Both the position numbers and the translations under genes were made by a program. Positions 1 to 5,642 of a DNA stretch of 5,676 nucleotides are shown one piece after another. Source of the DNA: Ilumatobacter sp. (GTDB lineage: Bacteria; Actinomycetota; Acidimicrobiia; Acidimicrobiales; Ilumatobacteraceae); NCBI GenBank assembly GCA_029263275.1, contig JAJCXU010000421.1, positions 1-5,676 on the forward strand, written 5' to 3'. A model generated the notes under the pieces. That model was given only the letters and a program-made list of their open reading frames with translations. It was not told the origin of the DNA and did no database searches. The first letter of the stretch is position 1, and every line of letters starts with the position of its first letter.

Positions 1-125
1 GTGAGCACGTTCGTCTGCGGCGCAGCGGTGCTGGCGGCGGTCGCGCGTGGGTGTCCACAGGCTTTGCAGAATTCTGCCGTTCCGATGGCCCCACATTGGC
101 TACACGGAGCCCCTTCGAGCCTCAT
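1..125 (-). CDS. Zinc-ribbon protein, N-terminal fragment (runs off left edge)
   Basis: The minus strand reads open from an ATG at 125 to the window edge, giving 41 codons. It begins MRLEGAPCSQCGAIGTAEFC and continues with KACGHP. Cysteines 8, 11, 20 and 23 form two CxxC knuckles spaced as in short zinc ribbons that start many actinobacterial regulatory or membrane proteins. After Pro26 the chain becomes Ala/Thr/Pro-rich (to Leu41), which looks like a linker to a further domain outside the window. A partial Shine-Dalgarno AAGG (136-133, minus) sits 7 bases before the ATG. The gene follows the lipoprotein gene on the same strand with an 80-base gap, so it could be read through from it or have its own promoter. 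The zinc ribbon says nothing specific about function; the rest of the protein would decide that. The fragment is short, so the evidence is the paired CxxC pattern plus the uninterrupted frame. Confidence 0.68.
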   Translation of the reverse strand, partial: MRLEGAPCSQCGAIGTAEFCKACGHPRATAASTAAPQTNVL

Positions 126-177
126 ACTTCAACCTTGGATCGCCTCGATCACAAGGTCTAGAGCCATTTGTCCATCG

Positions 178-211
178 GACTGAGCGTGCGAGCTTGCGGC
201 TCCGGTCAGTC
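178..211 (-). terminator. Possible hairpin at the end of the lipoprotein gene
   Basis: Six-base arms GACTGA/TCAGTC (178-183 and 206-211) enclose a second short inverted repeat, GAGC-CGCAA-GCTC on the minus strand. The outer arm overlaps the lipoprotein stop codon at 206-208. No run of T follows on the minus strand, so if it ends transcription it would be a U-less hairpin of the sort seen in high-GC Gram-positives. The interior loop is asymmetric and the call is weak. Confidence 0.3.
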
Positions 212-2425
212 GTCGTTGGGAGCGGCGGTGTTTGGATCGGTCGGCGCCTTTGGCGGCGTCAGGATCTTGTCGACGCGGACCCACGTAATCGAGGGATTGG
301 TCCCGGTCGTCACCACGAGTTGGTTCTCGTCGCAGGTGTAGGTGCCGGCGGCCCCATCGACCGCGCCCGGGAAACTGAACGTGTTCGCTCCGAACGGGAC
401 ATCGACGCTCACCTCGTTGAATGACTCCACCAGCTCGCTGACCTCAAGGCTCTCGCCGTCGGCCGTGTAGGTGCCGTTCGCGAAACTGTTGATCGTGATC
501 CGGATCGTTCCGGCGCCAGCGACACTGGCGACGATCGTGAGGTTGTCGCGCTGTTCGAGCACCACCGATTCCTCATCGAGCGAGATGAAGTAGGCGCCCT
601 CGAGTTCGAAGGTCGCGCCTGGGGGCATGCCCCCGCCACTTGCGCTCGCCGACTTGATCAACTCTTCGAACGTGTCGAGATCGAGAGACCACGTACCGAG
701 CAGGCACGGATCACATTCGGCCTTCTCGACCAGATCGATGACAAGTTTGAACTCGATCAGGTCGCTGCTCGTGGCGGTGCTGGCATCGGTGGCGACGCCT
801 CCATAGACCTTGGGCTTGGTGCAGGTGGAGCGAATCTCGGGGAAGACTCCCTTCCACGCCGCCCGGTCGGCTCGACTCTTCCACTCGGCCATCGATCGCG
901 TCCCCCGCGTCGATGCGTCGGTTTGGAGCACGCGGAGTTCCTTGTCGTAGGAGACGCTCCAGCGGTACGGAGCCCAGGAGGTGTACGTGATGACGATCTC
1001 GCGGCCCTCGTCGGTTTCGACCACCGGGGGGCGGACCGCGAAGTGTCTGGCGCGTCCCAGTCCGCTGCCGTCTTGGTCGACGACGACCCCAGCGACGAAG
1101 TCGGCAACGAAGTCGTGCAGCATGACTTCGTAGCCCTCGAGCGCACCGATCGCGGTGCCACCGCTGCCGTACATCTCTCGATGGAGATCCGCGACGAAGG
1201 ACGGGGAGAACTCATTGGAGAGGTACTGCCACCAGATCCACGCCTCGTAGGACATCTGGTGCAGCGGGGTCTCGACACCGACTTCGAACTTGCGGAGCCA
1301 TCCATGTTCGTCGTTCACCGAGGGGTAGACCACATTGGAAAAGAACTCTGCGCCACCTTCGACGAACCAGTCGCCGTCGGCGAAGATCATCCCGTCGTAG
1401 TACTGCACGCAATGCCACGCCTCATGCGCGATCGTTTGTTCGAACTCGTCGATGCTGTCGGCGGACGCCACCGGGAACAGCGAGATCCGACACTGGTCAG
1501 CGATGCCATTGGTCCGAGACGCGATGGCCGACGCGAGCGACGACTTGTTCTCCACGGTGTCGGTCGCAGAGAAGACGACGTCGATGTCTCCCACGCGTCC
1601 GAGGTCGCGGTAGGTCGTGATGCTCTTCTCGAGCGCGCCGAGTGTGACGATGGGCAGGCTCGACAGATTGCCGTCGTCGTCGTACCAAGCCGGGTAGAAC
1701 ACGCGCAGCGTGGCATCTGTGAGGTCGCGCTCGACGACCTGGTAGCACCCTTCCACCCACGCCTGGCTGTCCCAGTCGTCTGGGTGGACCGGAGCGCACG
1801 CCGGCGCTGCTGATCGGGCAAACCCGCTGCGTATTGCTCCGGGTTGCTCAGCGATCTGGTCGAGCGTTTCTTGGGACGGCATGATCAACGAGGTCCGCTG
1901 ATCGAGGACGGCGAGCGCAGCGGCGTCGCCCGTCGAGTCTCTGATGAGGTCTTCGGCCCGGACCAAGATGTCGGTGAGTTCGCCGGTGATGATCTCGTCG
2001 ACGCCGGGGACTTGCTCGGAGGGAAGCACGCCGATGGCGTGTTCGAGCGCGCGCGTGAGCCCCTCGACCTCATCCCACAGGCCGGCGTCGATGCCAGCGT
2101 CGACGACCTCGGCGTACGTGGTTGGCTGATCGAGATCAACCTCGACCTCGGAGACCTCGCCAGTGTCGGGGTCGAGCACCAACTGCGTGGTCGTTTCCCG
2201 GGGGGTCGTCGTCGGCGGCGCAGAGATGGGCTCTGTCGTGGGCTCTGTCGAAGACTCCGCCGCGGTGGTGGAGGGTTCGGTGGCGGAGGTCGATGCCGCC
2301 GAGTCGTCAACTTGCGTGGCTGGCGGTTGTGAACTCGCTACCTCGCTGTCACCGCCCGAGCACGCCCCTATGGCCGCGAGTGTCAGAACGACCGCAGCTC
2401 CCCGTCGAAATGTCTGCAAGCCCAT
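206..2425 (-). CDS. Secreted lipoprotein, putative HExxH zinc metallopeptidase
   Basis: A 739-residue protein. The N-terminus has Arg7-Arg8, a hydrophobic stretch 10-20 and a lipobox I-G-A-C with the lipidated Cys at 22, so it should be exported and anchored to the outer face of the membrane; this also supports the ATG at 2425. Residues about 30-80 are a Ser/Thr/Glu/Pro-rich flexible linker. The central part carries H334-E-A-W-H338, followed by W353-F-V-E356-G-G-A-E360-F. This is the arrangement of gluzincin-type zinc peptidases of the peptidase-MA-like kind: the two His and a downstream Glu (most likely E356) bind zinc and E335 is catalytic. From Cys571 (C-D-P-C-L-L-G-T-W) to the C-terminus is a beta-rich region ending with G-T-Y-T-C and T-W-V-R, similar to small lipocalin-like domains in actinobacterial lipoproteins. 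The C-terminal tail is Pro/Asp/Asn-rich. No substrate can be inferred, and the domain could be a degenerate peptidase. Its neighbour upstream, the ferredoxin gene, is divergent. Confidence 0.85.
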   Translation of the reverse strand: MGLQTFRRGAAVVLTLAAIGACSGGDSEVASSQPPATQVDDSAASTSATEPSTTAAESSTEPTTEPISAPPTTTPRETTTQLVLDPDTGEVSEVEVDLDQPTTYAEVVDAGIDAGLWDEVEGLTRALEHAIGVLPSEQVPGVDEIITGELTDILVRAEDLIRDSTGDAAALAVLDQRTSLIMPSQETLDQIAEQPGAIRSGFARSAAPACAPVHPDDWDSQAWVEGCYQVVERDLTDATLRVFYPAWYDDDGNLSSLPIVTLGALEKSITTYRDLGRVGDIDVVFSATDTVENKSSLASAIASRTNGIADQCRISLFPVASADSIDEFEQTIAHEAWHCVQYYDGMIFADGDWFVEGGAEFFSNVVYPSVNDEHGWLRKFEVGVETPLHQMSYEAWIWWQYLSNEFSPSFVADLHREMYGSGGTAIGALEGYEVMLHDFVADFVAGVVVDQDGSGLGRARHFAVRPPVVETDEGREIVITYTSWAPYRWSVSYDKELRVLQTDASTRGTRSMAEWKSRADRAAWKGVFPEIRSTCTKPKVYGGVATDASTATSSDLIEFKLVIDLVEKAECDPCLLGTWSLDLDTFEELIKSASASGGGMPPGATFELEGAYFISLDEESVVLEQRDNLTIVASVAGAGTIRITINSFANGTYTADGESLEVSELVESFNEVSVDVPFGANTFSFPGAVDGAAGTYTCDENQLVVTTGTNPSITWVRVDKILTPPKAPTDPNTAAPNDD

Positions 2426-2433
2426 CGTGCTGC

Positions 2434-2439
2434 ACCGTA
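2434..2439 (-). promoter_or_regulatory. Candidate -10 box for the lipoprotein gene
   Basis: On the minus strand TACGGT fits the actinobacterial TAnnnT -10 pattern and lies 8 bases before the ATG at 2425. No purine-rich ribosome binding site lies in the bases between, so the mRNA may begin at or just before the start codon. I see no clear -35 element; TGTTCC 16 bases further upstream is a weak possibility. Confidence 0.35.
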
Positions 2440-2498
2440 ACCGAGCCGAGAATTGGAACAGTGTGCGAAAAAGTTGGCCACAGCCACCCTCGGGGCTC

Positions 2499-2504
2499 TA
2501 TTGT
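2499..2504 (+). promoter_or_regulatory. Candidate -10 box for the ferredoxin-P450 operon
   Basis: TATTGT fits TAnnnT and ends 7 bases before the ferredoxin ATG at 2512. The bases between (CTGCCTG) contain no Shine-Dalgarno sequence, which points to a leaderless transcript starting at the ATG. A possible -35, TTGGCC at 2474-2479, has a long 19-base spacer. The 86-base region 2426-2511 serves two divergent genes and could hold shared operator sites, but I see no strong palindrome. Confidence 0.45.
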
Positions 2505-2511
2505 CTGCCTG

Positions 2512-2712
2512 ATGCGAGTGCACCTCGATGCAGAGAAATGCCAGGGCCACAACCGTTGTTACGCGTTGGCGCCGGAATTGTTCGATGTCGACGACTACGG
2601 CCAGGCGCTGTTGATCGTCGAGGTCGACGTCCCCGCGGAGCTGCATGACAAGGCCCGTCTGGCCGCGTCCAACTGCCCTGAGTACGCGATCACCATCACG
2701 GAGAACGGATGA
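2512..2712 (+). CDS. Small single-cluster ferredoxin, P450 redox partner
   Basis: A 66-residue acidic protein with the iron-sulfur ligand pattern C10-x-x-H13-x-x-C16 ... C55-P56. In the ferredoxins that accompany bacterial P450s (best known in mycobacteria and Streptomyces) the second ligand position of a [4Fe-4S] site is replaced, and such proteins mostly carry a [3Fe-4S] cluster; His at this position is a known variant. It should accept an electron from a ferredoxin reductase and pass it to the P450 encoded next, in the cytoplasm. The ATG at 2512 gives the usual family length and N-terminus (MRVHLDAEKC); the frame is open far upstream to 2122, but that extension overlaps the divergent lipoprotein gene and lies beyond the candidate promoter. 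The stop codon is one base from the P450 start, so the two are co-transcribed and probably translationally coupled. No reductase gene is in view. Confidence 0.93.
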   Translation: MRVHLDAEKCQGHNRCYALAPELFDVDDYGQALLIVEVDVPAELHDKARLAASNCPEYAITITENG

Positions 2713-2713
2713 C

Positions 2714-4084
2714 ATGACCGACACTGCGAGATATTCGACGAGAATCGACGAGGCCACGGGCAACAAGATCATCGCCACCGAGCGCGATGGCGAGCCCTAC
2801 GACTTCATCATCGGCAGCGACCCGGACGGCACCGACATCTGGCAGCGGGTGCCGTACGAGGCTGACGACTACGGCCCGGTTGCCGACCCGAGCACCGATT
2901 TCGACCACGCCGACCCGGCGTACAACCCGACCGCTCCCGAGGTGTGGAAAGAGTTGCGTGAGGGCGGGTGTCCCGTTGCCCATTCCGATCGATACGGCGG
3001 GATGTGGGTGCCGGTCACCGACGACACCGTCACCGAGGTTGCCTACGACACGGAGAACTTCACGAGCCGCGCCGTCGTGGTCGGCGTCGGACGTCCAGGC
3101 GATCGGTCGCTTCCGGCTCCCATCGGTGGCGCGCCGCCGATCACCAGCGATCCGCCGTTCCACAACGTGGCCCGCCGGCTCCTCCTGCCGGCCTTCGCGC
3201 CGAAGATGATCGAGCCGTGGGAGCCCGAGATCCAGCGGTTGTGTCAGAAACTGCTCGACGAGATGGGTGAGATCACCCCCGGCGAGAGCGTCATCGACGC
3301 GGCGGTGCAATACGCGCAGAACATTCCCGTGAACGTCATTGGGCGGATGCTCGGCTTCCCGGAGAAGGACGAGGAACTGTTCCGCCAGTTCGTCCACGAC
3401 GTGCTGGAGCGCATCAACGAAGAGCCCGGGACACGCGAGGGTGAGGACGACCTCGGTCTCTACATTCAGGCGCAGATCGATGACCACCGTGCGAATCCGC
3501 GCGAGGACCTCACGAGCTACCTGATGAATGTCGAGCTCGATGGCAACAAGCTGGACGACGCCGTCGTCGGCGGCATGGTTGTCCTGCTGCTCGTCGCTGG
3601 CATCGACACGACATGGTCGGCGATTGGTTCGTCGCTGTGGCATCTCGCGCAACATCCGGAGGATCACCAGCGCTTGCTCGACGATCCCGAGGTGATGACG
3701 TTCGCCTTGGAGGAGTTCCTCCGCGCATATGCACCGGTGACGATGGCCCGCTTGGTCGCCAAGGACAACGACTTCCACGGCTGCCCCATGAAGAAGGACG
3801 ATTGGGTGCTCCTGCCGTTCCCGGCTGCCAACCGTGATCCGAGGAAGTTCGAGGATTCCGACTCGTTCATCGTCGATCGCGCAGAGAACCGCCACGCGGC
3901 ATTCGGCCTCGGTATCCATCGATGCTTGGGCTCGAACCTGGCCCGCTTGGAGTTGAAGGTTGCCATCGAGGAGTTCATCAAGCGCTTTCCGCGCTTCGAA
4001 CTCGCCGGTGACACCCGCTGGAGCGTGGGTCAGATTCGTGGCCCGCGCGAACTCCCCGTGCGCATCCTCGAAGTCGCCGACTGA
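2714..4084 (+). CDS. Cytochrome P450 monooxygenase
   Basis: A 456-residue soluble class I bacterial P450, with no membrane anchor, that should insert one oxygen atom from O2 into an organic substrate using electrons from the adjacent ferredoxin. All signatures are present: SDPPFH at 145-150 (helix C region, followed by ARRLLLPAF), the oxygen-activating I-helix A295-G-I-D-T-T300, the K-helix E334-F-L-R337, and the heme loop F397-G-L-G-I-H-R-C404-L-G with C404 as the thiolate ligand. Before the usual P450 start (around DFDHADPAYNPTAPEVW, residues 62-78) there is an acidic extension of some 50 residues, making it longer than the common 400-420. The start at 2714 follows the ferredoxin stop by one base; GGAG at 2700-2703, 10 bases upstream, can serve as the ribosome binding site. 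An earlier in-frame ATG at 2645 lies inside the ferredoxin gene and is less likely. I cannot place it in a CYP family or name the substrate; sterol, terpenoid, fatty acid or xenobiotic oxidation are all open. Confidence 0.95.
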   Translation: MTDTARYSTRIDEATGNKIIATERDGEPYDFIIGSDPDGTDIWQRVPYEADDYGPVADPSTDFDHADPAYNPTAPEVWKELREGGCPVAHSDRYGGMWVPVTDDTVTEVAYDTENFTSRAVVVGVGRPGDRSLPAPIGGAPPITSDPPFHNVARRLLLPAFAPKMIEPWEPEIQRLCQKLLDEMGEITPGESVIDAAVQYAQNIPVNVIGRMLGFPEKDEELFRQFVHDVLERINEEPGTREGEDDLGLYIQAQIDDHRANPREDLTSYLMNVELDGNKLDDAVVGGMVVLLLVAGIDTTWSAIGSSLWHLAQHPEDHQRLLDDPEVMTFALEEFLRAYAPVTMARLVAKDNDFHGCPMKKDDWVLLPFPAANRDPRKFEDSDSFIVDRAENRHAAFGLGIHRCLGSNLARLELKVAIEEFIKRFPRFELAGDTRWSVGQIRGPRELPVRILEVAD

Positions 4085-4095
4085 GCCACCAAGCT

Positions 4096-4119
4096 CCGCC
4101 GTCGCTGACACGTCGGCGG
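4096..4119 (+). terminator. GC-rich hairpin after the P450 gene
   Basis: CCGCCG (4096-4101) pairs with CGGCGG (4114-4119); inside a T-T mismatch two further C-G pairs close a six-base loop. It starts 12 bases after the P450 stop. There is no T-run, so if it terminates the operon it is the U-less kind common in high-GC actinobacteria. It also separates the P450 operon from the thioredoxin gene, which has its own promoter-like sequence. Confidence 0.45.
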
Positions 4120-4170
4120 TGGTGATGGTCCGTGCCCTGGCCGGGACTGCGCTTGCCGGGCTCGCACCCG

Positions 4171-4176
4171 TATCGT
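4171..4176 (+). promoter_or_regulatory. Candidate -10 box for the thioredoxin gene
   Basis: TATCGT fits TAnnnT and ends 6 bases before the ATG at 4183, the spacing expected if transcription begins at the first base of the start codon. The intervening GGATGT is not a convincing ribosome binding site at that distance. No TTGACA-like -35 is seen at 16-19 bases upstream. Confidence 0.4.
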
Positions 4177-4182
4177 GGATGT

Positions 4183-4611
4183 ATGGCAGCCAACGTGATG
4201 CCCTGTCCATCGTGCGGTGTGAAGAACCGTGTGCCGGCCGTGTCGTCGGGCAAGCCGACCTGCGCCAAGTGCCATGGTGAACTCCCGTGGCTGGTCGATG
4301 CGACTGATGCCGACTTCGCCCAGGTGGTCGATACCTCGCGCCTCGTCCTCGTCGACCTGTGGGCGCCGTGGTGTGGCCCCTGCCGGATGGTGGCGCCGAT
4401 TCTCGAGAAGCTCGCTCACGACTTCGCCGGGTCGTTGAAGGTCGTGAAGGTGAACGTCGACGGCTCCCCGGCGACCTCGCAGCGTTTTGACGCGTCGAGT
4501 ATCCCGATGCTCGTGTTCCTGCGCGACGGCGCGGTGGTCGACACGATCGTCGGCGCACAGCCCGAGCACGTGCTGCGCAGTTCGGTCGAGCAGCTGATCT
4601 CCCGCGGCTGA
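4183..4611 (+). CDS. trxC: Thioredoxin with N-terminal zinc finger (thioredoxin 2 type)
   Basis: A 142-residue cytoplasmic disulfide reductase. Residues 8-30 carry C8-x-x-C11 and C27-x-x-C30, the zinc-binding module that marks E. coli thioredoxin 2 (TrxC) and its relatives. The thioredoxin fold follows, with W60-A-P-W-C64-G-P-C67 as the redox active site and Pro108 (S-I-P-M) as the conserved cis-proline. Length matches the TrxC family (about 140). The ATG at 4183 is preferred to the one at 4132, which would add 17 unlike residues; ATG 4198 (Met6) is a possible alternative but the TAnnnT box 6 bases before 4183 favours the former. TrxC-type proteins reduce protein disulfides with electrons from thioredoxin reductase and are linked to oxidative stress; the zinc module tunes their redox properties. 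The gene is separate from the P450 operon and converges on the sulfurtransferase gene. The symbol rests on domain architecture, not on a database match. Confidence 0.92.
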   Translation: MAANVMPCPSCGVKNRVPAVSSGKPTCAKCHGELPWLVDATDADFAQVVDTSRLVLVDLWAPWCGPCRMVAPILEKLAHDFAGSLKVVKVNVDGSPATSQRFDASSIPMLVFLRDGAVVDTIVGAQPEHVLRSSVEQLISRG

Positions 4612-4625
4612 CGACGGAACGGTGG

Positions 4626-5549
4626 TCAGTCGGTTGCGCTCGGATTGTTCATCGGGAGCTCAGGATCTGCCGTCCACTCCATGAGGCTGCCGTCGTAGAC
4701 AGCGACGTTGGTTTTGCCGAACAACGCCAACGCAAACGCATCGACCGTCGCGGCGATCGCGCCGCCGCAGTAGGTGATCACATCGCGTTCGTCGAGGAGT
4801 CCGGCTCGGTTGAGATGCGCGTGCATTGTCGTCGCGTCGACGAACCCCGCGGTTTCCGTATCGATCAGCGATCGGAATGGCACATTGATCGCTCCGGCGA
4901 TATGCCCCGAGCGCGGACCGTACGACATGCCGGTGCCGTCGAAGCTGTCAGCGGGCAGAGCGTCGACGAGACATGCCGGGGCGGCCGCGCCCTCGGCGTG
5001 GTTGCCCTGCGCCGCGGCGAGCACATCGGCTTTCGTCGCGCAGCCCGATTTCGTCACCGTCACGGGTGTCGTTGACGCGGTGAGCGGAACCGATGACGGC
5101 TCATCGGTGAGCGGCCTGCCTTCGGCCTCCCAGCGCTCGATCCCTCCCCACAGAATCGCGCAGTCAACTCCAGACTGGTGCAGCGTCCACCACGCCCGAG
5201 TGCACCACATCGTTCCGGAATCGATGCCCTCGCGCGGTGTCCGAGCGACGATGACAACCTTGGTGTCGGACCCGACGGCGACAGCGCGCAGTGCAGCGTC
5301 AACTTCGGTGACGGTCGGCCACATCCAAGGAAGGTCCGCGGACTGATTCGAAAGAACACCGTTGCCCGACGCGACGTCGAAGAACAGAGAGCCCGGGATG
5401 TGACCTGGTCGATAGCACTCTTCCTCGGCAAGGTTCTCGAATCTGTCGGTGAGCTTTGCAGTGACGTCAAGGACGCGCACGTCTGGGGAATCGAGGTGTT
5501 CAGCGAGCCATTCGGTCGTCACGAGGTACTCGGGTCGGGCGAAGTCCAT
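4626..5549 (-). CDS. Two-domain rhodanese-type sulfurtransferase
   Basis: A 307-residue protein of the thiosulfate/3-mercaptopyruvate sulfurtransferase superfamily, which moves a sulfane sulfur to a thiol acceptor through a cysteine persulfide. The N-terminal rhodanese domain (about 8-150) has the C-Y-R-P-G-H-I-P-G signature at 45-53 and no catalytic Cys at the active-site loop position. The C-terminal domain (about 175-300) has R213-S-G-H-I-A-G-A-I-N-V-P, the catalytic loop with C261, and the family ending Y285-D-G-S...E-W...A-D-P-E-L-P. The loop reads C-G-G-A-I-A, whereas MST enzymes have CGSGVT and related sulfurtransferases CGGGI. The Arg of the usual D-A-R motif, which binds substrate carboxylate in MST, is Leu198 here. 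So the fold is certain but the donor is not; I give no symbol. The ATG at 5549 is the only start upstream of the first domain, since an in-frame stop lies before it. The 3' end faces the thioredoxin gene 14 bases away; the 5' end diverges from the tRNA gene. Confidence 0.9.
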   Translation of the reverse strand: MDFARPEYLVTTEWLAEHLDSPDVRVLDVTAKLTDRFENLAEEECYRPGHIPGSLFFDVASGNGVLSNQSADLPWMWPTVTEVDAALRAVAVGSDTKVVIVARTPREGIDSGTMWCTRAWWTLHQSGVDCAILWGGIERWEAEGRPLTDEPSSVPLTASTTPVTVTKSGCATKADVLAAAQGNHAEGAAAPACLVDALPADSFDGTGMSYGPRSGHIAGAINVPFRSLIDTETAGFVDATTMHAHLNRAGLLDERDVITYCGGAIAATVDAFALALFGKTNVAVYDGSLMEWTADPELPMNNPSATD

Positions 5550-5554
5550 TCCAG

Positions 5555-5584
5555 AGTCTTGCCCGCACAGAGCGCACGCGCCAA
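5555..5584 (-). promoter_or_regulatory. Candidate promoter of the sulfurtransferase gene
   Basis: On the minus strand TTGGCG (5584-5579), an 18-base spacer and AAGACT (5560-5555) lie just before the gene, with five bases between the -10 and the ATG at 5549. The -10 lacks the first T of TAnnnT. No ribosome binding site is visible, again in keeping with a leaderless message. Confidence 0.3.
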
Positions 5585-5598
5585 CGCGAACCGGCCTC

Positions 5599-5604
5599 TA
5601 CAAT
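5599..5604 (+). promoter_or_regulatory. Candidate -10 box for the tRNA gene
   Basis: TACAAT differs from TATAAT at one base. Transcription would begin near 5611, giving a leader of about 30 bases before the mature tRNA 5' end at 5643, a normal distance for RNase P processing. No good -35 is seen around 5576-5581. Confidence 0.45.
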
Positions 5605-5642
5605 CGGTCCACGTTGCTGGCACCCACGAATGTGCCGGCCCC

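Noticed and set aside
1..183. Plus-strand open frame at the left edge
   Set aside because: It lies antisense to the zinc-ribbon start with its paired CxxC motifs, and its own translation has no recognisable feature.
923..1813. Long open frame (296 codons) on the plus strand inside the lipoprotein gene
   Set aside because: It is antisense to a gene with a clear signal peptide and motifs; its composition is what GC-rich codon bias produces on the opposite strand, and it shows no recognisable domain.
2160..2345. Repetitive Ser/Thr/Pro/Glu codons as a possible DNA repeat array
   Set aside because: They encode the low-complexity linker after the lipobox; the repeats are irregular and show no fixed unit, so no CRISPR or tandem repeat is supported.
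2122..2511. Upstream extension of the ferredoxin frame, adding about 130 residues
   Set aside because: It overlaps the start of the divergent lipoprotein gene, is Arg/Pro/Trp-rich like a shadow frame, and the family length is reached from the ATG at 2512.
4132..4182. Earlier thioredoxin start at 4132
   Set aside because: The added 17 residues (Pro/Gly/Arg-rich) do not resemble thioredoxin N-termini and the segment contains the candidate -10 box.
2696..4558. Open frame of 620 codons on the minus strand across the P450 and thioredoxin genes
   Set aside because: It spans two well-supported genes and their intergenic region on the other strand, with no recognisable motif; a high-GC shadow.
4608..4629. 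Inverted repeat CTGAC...GTCAG between the thioredoxin and sulfurtransferase genes as a bidirectional terminator
   Set aside because: The arms are only five bases, are mostly the two facing TGA stop codons, and no T-run follows on either strand.
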